Shown here one piece after another: positions 51,873-61,873 of a stretch of 64,000 nt of DNA (positions are counted from its first letter, which is position 1; every line of letters begins with the position of its first letter). The position numbers and the translations under genes are program-made. The notes beneath the pieces were generated by a model that had not been told where the DNA came from, did no database searches, and saw only the letters and a program-made list of their open reading frames with translations. Source of the DNA: Prochlorococcus sp. MIT 0701 (lineage in GTDB: Bacteria; Cyanobacteriota; Cyanobacteriia; PCC-6307; Cyanobiaceae); the NCBI RefSeq assembly GCF_000760295.1, contig NZ_JNBA01000014.1, positions 1 to 64,000 of the forward strand, read 5' to 3'.

Positions 51873-53486
51873 CTAGATATGAGCAGGCTCCTGATTGCCA
51901 CCTATTCGTTCAAAAAGGTCAAGACTCTCCTTGTTAAGCCCCACTACTTCGACCTCCGATCCTCCAAGGCGAAGCTTGCGGATCACTTGGTCCAAAGCAG
52001 CAACTCCGCTTTGGTCCCAGATGTGTGCTCGCGACATATCGACCGTCACCTTGGCAGGGTGCTCGTGAATATCAAAGCCCTGCAAGAAATAAACCTTGCT
52101 CACGAAGAACAATTGTCCACTCACCTCATAGCGAAGCTCATCAGGGGTGACTTGAATAACACTGACACGGATCACTTTGGCAACTTTACGGCTGAAGAGT
52201 ACGCCTGCCAGTGCAACACCGGCTAAAACTCCAAGCGCCAAATTATGTGGTGTGGTGAGCATGGTGACTGCAAAAGTCATCAGCATCACAGCTGTATCAC
52301 TGCGAGGAATCTTTTTGAGCTGTCGGAGTCCGCGGATATCAGCAGTACTGACAGCAATAGCAATCATCACAGCCACTAACGCTGCCATAGGGATTTGTTC
52401 TAGCCAGAATCGACCCCACAAGATCATCATCAATAAACTGACCCCAGAAAACAATGTTGAAAGCCTGCTACGCCCACCATTCTCTGTATTCATTACAGAT
52501 TGGCCCACAAGTGCACAACCCGCCATGCCTCCAAAAAGTGAGGAGACAACGTTAGCGATTCCCTGACCACGAGCCTCAACATTTTTGTTGGAGGTGGTAT
52601 CAGTTAGATCATCGACGATGTCTTGTGTGAGGAAAGTCTCTATCAATCCAACCAAAGAAATCGCTAGAGCTGTGGGTAAAACCAACCCAAATGTTTGAAG
52701 GTTGAATGGCACCTTGCCATCTGCTAACGATCCAAATGGAAGTGTGAAACTAGGAAGACCTTCGGGGAGCTGTCCTAAATCCTTGACAGTCGGAATATCG
52801 AGATTGAAGTTGAAGCTAATGATCGTTAAGACAATGATGGCCACCAGCTGAGAAGGCAATAAGCGAGTCAGTCGTGGTAAGCCATAAATAATCACCAAGC
52901 CAAGGATGACCAACCCCCAAACCAAAGGGATCTGGCCACCAGTAGGCAGAATCTGTGTGGCATGGTCGGTAGCCACAGCTTCCCCATAATGCAGATTCAG
53001 GCCTAACTGAGGGAATTGTGCTTGAAGAATCAACAAAGCAAGTGCATTAACAAATCCACTAAGAACCCCTTGAGGAACAAAACGCATTTGATACGCAAGT
53101 CTCAAATAACCCCAAAGGATTTGCAAGAGCCCAGTCAATAGGCCTGCTGCCATCAAATAGGAAAGGCCTAGGCCTTCACCAACGGCATTGCCAGTCGCTA
53201 CTAGCCCAGTCATCAAAAGTGCTGTCGAGCCAGTCGCTGAGGTGATCATCCCCATACGTCCGCCGACTACAGCGATGGTTACTGACAGGCAAAACGCTCC
53301 AAACAGGCCCACTTGTGGATCAACACCAGCGATGCCTGAAAAGGCAATCGCCTCTGGGATCATTGCGAATGCCACGACAAGACCAGAGAGAAGTTCTCTT
53401 GGTGGACTGCCGAACCACTGCTTGATCATTGATGGGGCTGACCGGGTACTCATTGCAAGGCGTACTTTGATCGCAGATTTAAGCAT
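51873..53486 (-). CDS. SulP-family anion transporter with STAS domain
   Basis: Encodes 537 aa, normal for the family. The N-terminal membrane part starts with [20 protein letters not shown] and [20 protein letters not shown]. About 10-12 hydrophobic segments reach residue 430, then a STAS domain (about 450-530) with [20 protein letters not shown]. SulP includes sodium-dependent bicarbonate carriers such as BicA and sulfate carriers. Which applies here cannot be told. The better start may be the Met at 53453 ([14 protein letters not shown]). Confidence 0.88.
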   Translation of the reverse strand: MLKSAIKVRLAMSTRSAPSMIKQWFGSPPRELLSGLVVAFAMIPEAIAFSGIAGVDPQVGLFGAFCLSVTIAVVGGRMGMITSATGSTALLMTGLVATGNAVGEGLGLSYLMAAGLLTGLLQILWGYLRLAYQMRFVPQGVLSGFVNALALLILQAQFPQLGLNLHYGEAVATDHATQILPTGGQIPLVWGLVILGLVIIYGLPRLTRLLPSQLVAIIVLTIISFNFNLDIPTVKDLGQLPEGLPSFTLPFGSLADGKVPFNLQTFGLVLPTALAISLVGLIETFLTQDIVDDLTDTTSNKNVEARGQGIANVVSSLFGGMAGCALVGQSVMNTENGGRSRLSTLFSGVSLLMMILWGRFWLEQIPMAALVAVMIAIAVSTADIRGLRQLKKIPRSDTAVMLMTFAVTMLTTPHNLALGVLAGVALAGVLFSRKVAKVIRVSVIQVTPDELRYEVSGQLFFVSKVYFLQGFDIHEHPAKVTVDMSRAHIWDQSGVAALDQVIRKLRLGGSEVEVVGLNKESLDLFERIGGNQEPAHI

Positions 53487-54305
53487 GCAGATGCCATTTC
53501 AAGACTCTCACTGTCTTTTTATGAATTAAAATTGGCGTGAAGGTGCATCTGCCTCTCTGCGTTGATCACGAGGCTGAAAATCCTTTGATGGGCGATACGC
53601 TTGGTCTATTAAGATGTAAATATTTCTGTGCCTAGATATTTACAATTGCCTGATACTATCAACTTAAATAAAGCTAATATCTGAATCAGTAGATTAAGCT
53701 GCTGTCTATCCTCTCAGAGAAAAAATCCTAGATGAATGAATGAGCTTACTGCCTTAGTCTCATGAAAATTTCTGTTATCGTAGAATCAGCATTGAGCCAA
53801 AGCAAGCGAATGATTGTCTTTAAACCTTTCATGAGAATAGCTCCTTGAAACATAAATGAGGTAAAGAATTTTTGACTAATCATGTTGGATGCTTTGCTTT
53901 CTTTAAGAAGAACCAAGCAAGACAGAGCTTCAAGATCCACTGAACGATATTGGTGCTTGCATCAATTTATTTAAGATTAGTATTGATCAGATAGGCATGG
54001 AAATCTCCATTGTCATCAATACTCACATCACCAAAGAAGAGGTCATTTTGAGCCACTTAGGGATCTGGCCAATGCCTTGGCTCTACCGAAAATCCTTTAA
54101 AGGATGAATTCCCCATGTTGACGAATTTAGAATTGTTGTTTGACAAATGCATGTAATCGATTCTATCTTCTTGTTTAAAGTCTGCAGCATTGATTGTGTC
54201 GGCCTTAGACATATGTTTGTAAGATCAGTCTCAGGATCTGAACGCAAGTTTCGTGCCAATACTTGAGTAGTCTTTAAGGCAATTCATTATTAGACTAAGC
54301 CCTCC
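53487..54305. other. gap
   Basis: About 800 bases. A 64-codon frame at 53746-53940 (minus) is unsupported. No terminator with convincing pairing. Confidence 0.4.
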
Positions 54306-55490
54306 TCAAAGCGGAGGCAAAATGCCGTTTGGGTCATAACGAGCCTTCAGTTCTTGCAGGCGTGGCAACCAATCACCAAATGCCGCTTTCAGCTCGCGCT
54401 GATGCCATGGCAGATGCGGATGCATCTGAGCCAGATGAACACCGTCGCAATAAGGCTCAAGCGTTGCCCATACCTTCTCTAGCCAGTTGAGACTTAGCGC
54501 TCTGATATGGCTATCTCCAGCCGGCCAGGCTGCCGTGATCCATGGTTTCCAGATCGCCTTACGGTGAATCAAGGAACTGGCATCCTGACTCTGTCGACTG
54601 GCGACTCCACCTAGTTGTTGAATGGCCAAGTAACACCTTGGATCTGGGCGTTCTGCAATCAGTTCAGCAAGGGCCGTGATCACTCCCTGACAGGCAGACC
54701 TCCAGGCAGGGCCAAGCAGTGCAACGACTTCAGAGTGGCAACGGCCAATCGGTGCGTTCGAAACAGCAGGCAATGCAAATGGTGGCAATTCATGTATGCC
54801 AGCAACGTCGTCAATTTCAACAACGTTTGTGCAGAGAATCGTTTTTTGCAGCTGATTCAATGTCGCAACAGCGGCAGTATCGTCCGCAAGGAGCACTCCG
54901 TAGGCGTGGATTTCATCCCCCCAGATCCACTGCAGGCTTACCGAATCAGGCCAGCTTTCAGCCTGATGGATAAGCTCCAAAAACTGTTCAAACGTCAAAC
55001 TTGATTGCCAGATACGCAGCGGTTGCATCGGATGTGTCTGAAGCTTCAGGTCTGTGATCACAGCCAGAAAAGGAGCTGCTCCGCAGAGGCCACGCCAAGC
55101 CAATTGATCTTCAGTGCAGCAAGCAGCTTCCGGCTTGGACCGAACAAAGCTTTCTCCATCGCCCCATATACCTTTGATCTCAAGGATCTGATCAATTGCT
55201 AATCCTTGACTGCGACTCAAAGGGCTGATGCCTCCAGTGAGGATGTAACCGAGGCCTGGCAGACCTGAAAGCCCTGTGGGAAAACTTCGTCCGTACTTTG
55301 CGAGTTCCCTGAGAAGACTCTCCATTGTTTGACCAGCACCAATCTCCACGTGCTGGGTGCTGGGATCGAAATGGATCTGGCGACAGCTTTGGCGCAGATC
55401 CAGGGTCCAGTGCCCTTCAGCTGCGCATCGACTGGTTGTGCCCCCGCTGCAAACCATTAAGGGTTTGCGTTGGAGCTGTAGCGAGCGCAT
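54306..55490 (-). CDS. FAD-linked oxidase (FAD_binding_4), start uncertain
   Basis: Encodes 394 aa from the ATG at 55490. The FAD-binding PCMH domain is clear: KPLMVCSGGTTSRCAAEGHW, HVEIGAGQTMESLLRELAKY, SFPTGLSGLPGLGYILTGGI. The C-terminus with ARYDPNGILPP matches the family. Oddly, the frame stays open upstream to a stop near 55600. It encodes NALAEDACIAGVFNPRAEEI, which looks like the normal start of this domain. No ATG, GTG or TTG begins it. Either an ATT start or a lost start codon is suggested. The substrate is unknown. Confidence 0.78.
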   Translation of the reverse strand: MRSLQLQRKPLMVCSGGTTSRCAAEGHWTLDLRQSCRQIHFDPSTQHVEIGAGQTMESLLRELAKYGRSFPTGLSGLPGLGYILTGGISPLSRSQGLAIDQILEIKGIWGDGESFVRSKPEAACCTEDQLAWRGLCGAAPFLAVITDLKLQTHPMQPLRIWQSSLTFEQFLELIHQAESWPDSVSLQWIWGDEIHAYGVLLADDTAAVATLNQLQKTILCTNVVEIDDVAGIHELPPFALPAVSNAPIGRCHSEVVALLGPAWRSACQGVITALAELIAERPDPRCYLAIQQLGGVASRQSQDASSLIHRKAIWKPWITAAWPAGDSHIRALSLNWLEKVWATLEPYCDGVHLAQMHPHLPWHQRELKAAFGDWLPRLQELKARYDPNGILPPL

Positions 55491-55745
55491 CAGCGCAGCA
55501 ATCTCTTCCGCTCTGGGATTGAAGACTCCTGCGATGCAAGCATCCTCTGCAAGTGCGTTTGGAACATGGAGGCGACGATGAATGGCGGCCTCTTAACCCT
55601 CATCGATCAGCGTAACCATCTCAGGCTTGAGGAGAAAGCCCTTGTTCGTAAGGCTTCAGTCAATATCTCCTTGAAGACATCGAACTTGGCGTTGGTTCTC
55701 TTGCTTCACGACAACAGATAGGGTCTTTCTAGGTCGCTCCTCACT

Positions 55746-56831
55746 GTGAATCCTGCATCCTTAGATCATCCAGATGGTCATCTCGGCATCCTGATCTGTG
55801 GGCATGGCAGTCGTAATCGATTAGCCGTTGAAGAGTTTGCCCAATTAGTCAAGGCGCTCAAGCCAAAATTCCCAGCAGTTCCCGTTGAATACGGCTATCT
55901 GGAATTTGCCCGTCCCGTGCTCAGAGAAGGCCTTGATCGGCTACTTGAACAAGGTGTGAAGAGGGTACTTGCAGTCCCGGCGATGTTGTTTGCCGCAGGC
56001 CATGCCAAAAATGACATCCCCTCCGTACTCAACAACTACGCAGCTGAAAGGGGGGTAATCATTGATTACGGACGCGAACTCGGCATTAACGACTTAATGA
56101 TCGGTGCGGCCGGCGCCCGCTTGAAAGAGGCGCTTGAAACTGCTGCTGACGTCCCACTCTGCGAAACGCTCCTGGTGGTCGTAGGTCGTGGGTCCTCAGA
56201 TCCAGATGCCAATTCAAATGTGGCCAAAATCACCAGGTTGCTGGTGGAAGGCTTCGGATTCGGCTGGGGTGAAACCGTGTATTCCGGCGTCACCTTTCCC
56301 CTTGTGGAGCCTGGCTTGCGTCAACTAGTACGTCTGGGGTTCCGCCGCATCATCGTGTTTCCTTACTTCCTGTTCTCAGGGGTGTTGGTGAGTCGTATTC
56401 GCCAGCACACACAGCGGGTTGCAGACGATCATCCCAATATTGAGTTTCTTGCGGCCAACTACCTCGGAGACCACCCCCTTGTCATCGAGACCTTCCGGGA
56501 TCGGATTGACGAGGTCTTGCGTGGCGGCGATACCGCAATGAACTGTTCGCTATGTAAATACAGGTCCGAGCTTCTCGGCTTTGAAAACGAAGTTGGTCTT
56601 GCGCAGGAAAGCCATCACCATCACGTCGAAGGTCTTACGGAGAGCTGCACCCTGTGCAAAAAGGAGTGCACCGGTGCCTGTCAGCCCGACGGCATACCAG
56701 TGTCCCTAAAGGAAAAGGCTCATGACCATGACCATGACCATGACCATGACCATGGTCACTACCCCTATCCCCATGCTGAGCATCCATTCGGTCCAGTCAG
56801 CCTGAGAAAATCAAGCGAAACTGAAACCTAA
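55746..56831 (+). CDS. cbiX: sirohydrochlorin cobaltochelatase, long CbiX-type
   Basis: Encodes 361 aa, starting with GTG. Two chelatase halves are present: ICGHGSRNRLAVEEFAQLVK (His20) and AMLFAAGHAKND (His86), then a degenerate second copy from about residue 141. Near the end MNCSLCKY (Cys267 and Cys270) and SCTLCKKECTGAC give an iron-sulfur-like Cys set, as in CbiX and SirB. The tail has HDHDHDHDHDHGH. The enzyme puts cobalt into sirohydrochlorin for vitamin B12. The His run may store or buffer metal. Confidence 0.9.
   Translation: MNPASLDHPDGHLGILICGHGSRNRLAVEEFAQLVKALKPKFPAVPVEYGYLEFARPVLREGLDRLLEQGVKRVLAVPAMLFAAGHAKNDIPSVLNNYAAERGVIIDYGRELGINDLMIGAAGARLKEALETAADVPLCETLLVVVGRGSSDPDANSNVAKITRLLVEGFGFGWGETVYSGVTFPLVEPGLRQLVRLGFRRIIVFPYFLFSGVLVSRIRQHTQRVADDHPNIEFLAANYLGDHPLVIETFRDRIDEVLRGGDTAMNCSLCKYRSELLGFENEVGLAQESHHHHVEGLTESCTLCKKECTGACQPDGIPVSLKEKAHDHDHDHDHDHGHYPYPHAEHPFGPVSLRKSSETET
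56720..56758 (+). repeat. 6-base tandem repeat in cbiX
   Basis: CATGAC repeated about five times, encoding the His-Asp tail. Such short repeats can gain or lose units by slippage, changing the His count without shifting the frame (6 is a multiple of 3). Confidence 0.8.
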
Positions 56832-57223
56832 AATTATTTAGATCCAACCCAAGGCTCGTCAGCCGTCTTCTCACTTGCGATAGACGCGACTCGACTTAGA
56901 TAAGCAAGGCTGATCAGTCGCCAGGGGGGGCTCTTCTCCGACTGCTTTCCACAGCTCAGCGAGGGTTTTCCACGACCTATCGGGCAACATTCTTGATGGG
57001 GAGGCACCTCTGTGGTTTATGCGCTTTTCAATGGTTTTGCGTTACATCAGCAAGGCTTTGACTGCGTTCGGATCCCTGCTCAGTCCTATGAACTAGGAAC
57101 GCCTGTGATCACATGAGTCTTGCTTGCCCATGGGACAGCTTGCTAATTGCTTGCAACGATTGACGCTTCGCCCAAAAGTGTGGCTTGCTGGTGTCAAGAA
57201 AAAAACCTCGCTGAAGGCGTGCT
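56832..57223. other. gap
   Basis: About 390 bases between cbiX and the DUF2811 gene. No gene found. There is a GGGGGG run near 56923 without a good partner for a terminator. Confidence 0.35.
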
Positions 57224-57490
57224 ATGGATCGAAACCACCTCGAGCGCTGCGTTGAAATCAATGATGCTTTCCAATCAGCTGAGGCCACTTCCTCCTATGT
57301 GAGCCTTGAAGCAGAAATTCCAGAAGTGCTCTATCGAGGCATGAAGGAATTCATCGGTTCGCATCCCAACTGGGACCAATACCGCGTGATGAGTTCAGCA
57401 ATCGCTCATTTCCTATTTCAAAACGGCTGCGGGGATCGAGCTGTCACCGAGCGTTATCTCAATGACCTTTTCAGCCACTCCGAGGTTTAA
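57224..57490 (+). CDS. DUF2811 family protein
   Basis: Encodes 88 aa. The core matches the family: VSLEAEIPEVLYRGMKEFIG, SHPNWDQYRVMSSAIAHFLF, GCGDRAVTERYLNDLFSHS. DUF2811 is a small cyanobacterial family of unknown function. The last 20 bases overlap tail-to-tail with the GMC gene. Confidence 0.88.
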   Translation: MDRNHLERCVEINDAFQSAEATSSYVSLEAEIPEVLYRGMKEFIGSHPNWDQYRVMSSAIAHFLFQNGCGDRAVTERYLNDLFSHSEV

Positions 57491-59126
57491 GGGCTTGCAG
57501 ACAAGCCCTTCTTGTAAGCGCCATCATTGTGAGAGTGGGGCTCTGCCAGGCTGATGTTGGCCAACACGCTCCATCCACAACAAGCACATTTGGACATCGC
57601 CAAAGACGGTTCCAACGATCCACCACACTGCAATCTTCACTTTCTCCCATAGCAGCACCGCCAACTTCATGGATGTAATACCCAGGTGGTGGAGACGTTT
57701 CACTTAGAGCTAGCGCACCATCGAGAAGGGGTTCGAGAAACATCAAGTTCATCAGCTCCTTGAGCGGCAACATTGTTCCTCCAGCTGACTGGATCGCCGC
57801 CTTGATCGTGCCTTGCATGTGATCAACCATGGCTTGCTCGTTCTGCCCCCATCGACAATCGATATGTGGTACCGGAACACCCCAGCGATCCAAAGTGCTT
57901 AATAGCGACACTTTGTTGTGATGTGCAGGCAACACTTCACCATGCCCAATCAGGAAACCTGTAGCTGTGTTTGGTTTACGTTTCAACCAACCTGGAGGTT
58001 CAAAGCGATCAATCCCTCCCCAGATTCCATAACCCCGCAAAAACTTCAACTGATCTTTGGGTTCCAAGCAAGCACCGAAAGGAAGAAAAAAACTGCCAGC
58101 CCCAGAAAGCACGTTCGCAGTTGAGTCAGCCTCAGACACCTGCTTCATTTGGCCACGTGGCAGAGCAAAGAAGCGACAGGTGGAGACGTGGTCCATCAAA
58201 TAGCAACCGAGGTTGCCCGAGGGGTCAGTAAACCCCGCGCTGTGATGCTTGACTTCGGAACTCAACAGGAGACGAAGACTCTGAATTGTGGATGCACAAA
58301 GCACCACAAGCTCACTATTGAGCTCTTGTCGGCTGCCGTTGTGCTGATTAATCACCAGCACCCCTCGGGCTGCTCCATGATCTGGATGCATTAGCAACCG
58401 CTCAGCCTTGTGGTTGCTCAGTATCTCTACCTTGCCTGTAGCAAGTGCCATCTGTAAGGTGCTGCCTGGACTGCTTGAACGAGGCCAAGGTCCATCAACT
58501 GAAGGCTGATGAGGTCCGAACCCTCGTGAGTGAATGACTGGATACCCAAGTTCCGCATCAACACCACTAGCGAACTGCTTTTCGCTAGTGGTGAATGGTA
58601 AGTGGGGGATGTAGTTGCCATCCGGTAACTGTTCCAACCCATCCACATGACCATGGACCTTCAAGCGCTTTTCTAGGGCGGAATAATGAGGAGCTAACTC
58701 GCTGTAGTGCAGTGGCCATTCAGGCCCATAACCATCTCTACGCGAAGCCTTGAAGTCCTGATCTGAAAGACGAAGAGTGATTCCACCCCAAGTGAGGCTG
58801 CGCCCCCCCACCTGACGGCCCTGTGTCCAGATGAAGGGGTGTTGAGAAGGAAATGTATAGGGATTCTCCTTTTCATTCGCGTAGAGCAACGGGTTCGCTT
58901 TCCAGTAGCCAGGATGTTGAGCCTGATACCGATGCTTGCCGCTACATAAACCTTCCAAACGTCTAAGGGTGTTTCCAGGTTCTGAGCCCAGGGCTTTTTG
59001 AGCAGACAAATCTGGCCCAGCTTCTACCACGAGCACACGTACTCCAGCTTCTGCAAGGGTTAGAGCAGCAACCCCTCCAGTAGCACCAGAGCCGATCACG
59101 ATCACCTCATAAGGGTGCTGAATCAC
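57471..59126 (-). CDS. GMC-type oxidoreductase
   Basis: Encodes 551 aa. The N-terminal FAD-binding motif is GSGATGGVAALTLAEAGVRV. A second stretch, GRQVGGRSLTWGGITLRLS, and the C-terminal GGAAMGESEDCSVVD with WPTSAWQSPTLTMMAL match the glucose-methanol-choline family. These enzymes oxidise alcohols or sugars with FAD; the electron acceptor is unknown here. No signal peptide is visible. Length is normal for the family. Confidence 0.9.
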   Translation of the reverse strand: MIQHPYEVIVIGSGATGGVAALTLAEAGVRVLVVEAGPDLSAQKALGSEPGNTLRRLEGLCSGKHRYQAQHPGYWKANPLLYANEKENPYTFPSQHPFIWTQGRQVGGRSLTWGGITLRLSDQDFKASRRDGYGPEWPLHYSELAPHYSALEKRLKVHGHVDGLEQLPDGNYIPHLPFTTSEKQFASGVDAELGYPVIHSRGFGPHQPSVDGPWPRSSSPGSTLQMALATGKVEILSNHKAERLLMHPDHGAARGVLVINQHNGSRQELNSELVVLCASTIQSLRLLLSSEVKHHSAGFTDPSGNLGCYLMDHVSTCRFFALPRGQMKQVSEADSTANVLSGAGSFFLPFGACLEPKDQLKFLRGYGIWGGIDRFEPPGWLKRKPNTATGFLIGHGEVLPAHHNKVSLLSTLDRWGVPVPHIDCRWGQNEQAMVDHMQGTIKAAIQSAGGTMLPLKELMNLMFLEPLLDGALALSETSPPPGYYIHEVGGAAMGESEDCSVVDRWNRLWRCPNVLVVDGACWPTSAWQSPTLTMMALTRRACLQALKPRSG

Positions 59127-59257
59127 GCTTGCATAGACAACATCAAGACAGTTTCGCCCCTTACGTCCATAGAGACCATCCTGATCTCACAGCCCTGCGA
59201 GTTGACATGATGCCCTGGAGAATGGATGTTCTGCTGCAATAGGGGTATGAAAGTCTC

Positions 59258-59599
59258 GTGCTCGCCTTAAAACTTGCGACGGCAAGTATTCTGAATGGGA
59301 ATATATACGTTGCCAATCTCTTGAGTCCGATTGTAGGTAGCCACTCAACTGAACCAGGTGTTCCCCCACAAGAATCTCAGGACCGCTGGTTCAAGTCAGA
59401 TTTACTTCGACGGGAGGTGAACCTCTCCGAGTTGTACGAACTATCTCAAAGTGAAGTTGATCTACTAATGGCCGAAACCGCAACGATTCGCAGCGACCCA
59501 GACTCGAGTCGAAACAATCGTGGCAAGTTTGTTGTAGCAGGTTACTTTCTGGAGCTGGCCAAAATCATCAGCGACCGTCGAGCTAATCAATCATCTTGA
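59258..59599 (+). CDS. hypothetical protein
   Basis: Encodes up to 113 aa. The conserved-looking part is LSELYELSQSEVDLLMAETA, with FVVAGYFLELAKIISDRRA after a Ser/Asn-rich loop. An N-terminal hydrophobic stretch precedes it; the start could be further in. No named family was recognised. Confidence 0.5.
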   Translation: MLALKLATASILNGNIYVANLLSPIVGSHSTEPGVPPQESQDRWFKSDLLRREVNLSELYELSQSEVDLLMAETATIRSDPDSSRNNRGKFVVAGYFLELAKIISDRRANQSS

Positions 59600-59689
59600 T
59601 TCGAGCGGCTATGACCTAGGCAAATTTAGATCCTGAAGGAGATTGAGAAAGTATTCCCCAACCCTTATCAATCAATAGGCACATTCGCA

Positions 59690-59965
59690 TTAACGACGCA
59701 GCACTCCTCTTCCACCGCCAAGGAAACCAATGTCAAACAGAATGCCCATTGCAAGAATCAACAATCCACTAAAGCTGCTGATCCCACCATCCAGTGCGAT
59801 TGCCCAACAATAAGCAAGGGTCGTCGTTGGAAGTAAAAATAGCCCTAACAATGGCCAGATCCAAACGCCAGCAAATGGGCTCATGATAAATGGTTGATAA
59901 AAGAACCAAAGTGCAATCAGCACAATTCTTGGGGCTACAAGGCCAAGCAAGCCGATTAAACACAT
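59690..59965 (-). CDS. small three-span membrane protein
   Basis: Encodes 91 aa: MCLIGLLGLVAPRIVLIALW, then FFYQPFIMSPFAGVWIWPLL and ISSFSGLLILAMGILFDIGF ending in a Gly/Arg tail. Three helices with conserved PRIVLI and WPLLGLFLLPTTTLAY. It is a conserved cyanobacterial membrane protein type with no proven role. Confidence 0.7.
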   Translation of the reverse strand: MCLIGLLGLVAPRIVLIALWFFYQPFIMSPFAGVWIWPLLGLFLLPTTTLAYCWAIALDGGISSFSGLLILAMGILFDIGFLGGGRGVLRR

Positions 59966-60500
59966 GGCTCATTCACCACTCTTCTTTCAATAGATAGCAA
60001 TTCCTGCTTCGCCTGGTTGAGATGCCTGACGGAATCCTCACCAGAGTAAAAAATCAAATGCACCAAAGAGGTTAAAGCCAAGCCTTGCCCATATGCAGCA
60101 AACGGCCGCTTCCTCTCCTGCCAGAATTTTCAAGAACTCAAGACTGCCAATCACATACAGCCCTGCAATGGCCAGGTCTAGGGGAGGTCAGACTGCATAG
60201 TTCTAGGGACGAGCCCAGCGGTCGATAGAGGAGAAGACGCCCTGATGTTAAAGAGAATTTATTCAGCCTGAAAAGGCGAGTCAATCAACTCTTGATGGTT
60301 AGACCGGACCAGGGAGTTCAAAAAAACCAAAGATTTGAGCCAGTTGATTGAGATGTGCTGAGGCGAGATCAGCAAACACAACAGTATTTCTTCCTAGAGA
60401 GCATGAGAAACATGAAGCCGTTATGGCAATTCCCTCCATGAACCATGGAGGGCCATTTCAGGCTGAGCCCAGTTGAATGCTCGCCTTATCAAAAGAGGGT
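59966..60500. other. gap with a perfect palindrome
   Basis: No gene. CCCTCCATG-AAC-CATGGAGGG at 60432-60452 is a perfect 9-base hairpin between two minus-strand genes. It lacks a T run, so it is not a standard intrinsic terminator. Confidence 0.5.
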
Positions 60501-60707
60501 TCAGCCTTCTTTTTTGACGAAGACTTGCGTGGCAAGCAGGAACAGTCCTCCAGCGATAAGCAGTGCTATCTCGGGACGGATTGAGGGCCCGACTGCTGAG
60601 GCAAAGAGCACTGCAGGCATAACCACGTCCATAACGGCCATTTCAAAATCGCTGCCACTTTTAGCACTGAACAACCCCGCCCGTCCATCAACGTAATCAA
60701 AGGCCAT
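60501..60707 (-). CDS. small two-span membrane protein
   Basis: Encodes 68 aa from the ATG at about 60707 (MAFDYVDGRAGLFSAKSGSD). Two helices: VVMPAVLFASAVG and LLIAGGLFLLATQVFV, ending in KKEG. A longer start at 60725 is possible. No family was recognised. Confidence 0.5.
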   Translation of the reverse strand: MAFDYVDGRAGLFSAKSGSDFEMAVMDVVMPAVLFASAVGPSIRPEIALLIAGGLFLLATQVFVKKEG

Positions 60708-60873
60708 GACAGCCAATGAACTCAAGCTAAGCCTGCTGAAACAGCTGCAAAGACAAGCAGAAGGAGTTCCGAGAAGGCAAAGCTAAAGAAAAGCTGAGTA
60801 AAGGTTGGGTAAGAATTGAGCTTCAGCAGTGCTTCTCAGGCTTATATGTATCACCCGATACTGGGAGCTAAGC

Positions 60874-61056
60874 GTGAGCACCCAAAACTCCAGAACAGCA
60901 AAACCCGACAAAAGCCCTCCCCAACGCAAAACCACCTTCAAGTGGAACAGCAACGGAGAGTTGTCTGCGGTGGATATGGCACGAGTGCTCGAGCGACTGA
61001 CCAACCCAGCGCTAACCCAATGCGATCTTGCCTGCGAACTTGATCAAAATACCTAA
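60874..61056 (+). CDS. small basic protein
   Basis: Encodes 60 aa from GTG 60874, with GGGAG about six bases before it: MSTQNSRTAKPDKSPPQRKT, then TFKWNSNGELSAVDMARVLE and RLTNPALTQCDLACELDQNT. The opening is basic and Pro-rich, the rest helical with two Cys. It may bind nucleic acid or a protein partner. No family is known to me. Confidence 0.5.
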   Translation: MSTQNSRTAKPDKSPPQRKTTFKWNSNGELSAVDMARVLERLTNPALTQCDLACELDQNT

Positions 61057-61172
61057 ATCAACTTGATACTGATTCAGGCTTCATGTGCTGCCTGATCGCA
61101 ATCAGGCAATAGCTCGTGCCATTCAGGCAAGCTAAGCAGCTGTGGCACCATCATCAAGACAGATAGATCGCC

Positions 61173-61625
61173 ATGGCAATCCTCAAGACCTTCATGATCA
61201 GGCTGAAGCGAACAGCGACTCTAATAGCCTTATTAACACTTGTTTTGACAACATTCTCACCTACAACAGTCTTCGCTTCTGAGGTTGTTGATGTAGAAGA
61301 ACCTACGCCATTGGAGCTCAAAGTCGCAAAAGGCTATTCAGGCAAATTTTGCAATGGAATTGCAATGGGGCTTACGCAACAAAGTGCTCTTAAAATTGCG
61401 ATCGCTGAAAATCGCAAACCCTCATTCAACCCCTCGTTATGGACTGCTGTCATCTCTAACGACAAGCAGCTGGAAAGTATAGACGAAAACAAAATCGCAT
61501 CCCTTGTTGCATCAATGGTTGTCAACGATTGTGGAGATCCTCTTGGGCTTAATAGCCAAACTGATGTGGATGAATTTGCATCCTACTTCGTATCTACGCG
61601 AGAAGATTCACTGAGTAATCAATGA
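61173..61625 (+). CDS. exported protein, cyanobacterial type
   Basis: Encodes 150 aa with a signal peptide (about residues 15-36, ATLIALLTLVLTTFSPTTVF, cleavage near FASEV). The mature part: LELKVAKGYSGKFCNGIAMG, then LTQQSALKIAIAENRKPSFN and a Cys near the end (VNDCGDPLG). It is a common small exported protein in picocyanobacteria, function unknown. Confidence 0.75.
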   Translation: MAILKTFMIRLKRTATLIALLTLVLTTFSPTTVFASEVVDVEEPTPLELKVAKGYSGKFCNGIAMGLTQQSALKIAIAENRKPSFNPSLWTAVISNDKQLESIDENKIASLVASMVVNDCGDPLGLNSQTDVDEFASYFVSTREDSLSNQ

Positions 61626-61873
61626 GTTCTTATCATCATTGAAATATCCATGACAATGCAGAAGATCTTCCCGTTAACAGATCCCTAGAAGATTGCATTG
61701 GGACACGTAAGGGTGCAGGGTAAATGTATTTAAAGGAGCCTGTCAGGGTTTAGTTAGGTCTACTGGTTGTCTTAGAGCTAAAGGGCTCAATGGTGTTGAG
61801 GTCCTCAATCGAAGCGACCAGCATCAACAAAATGCAGGAAAGCTCCATAGGCTTGAGCAATCGCGATCTAGAC

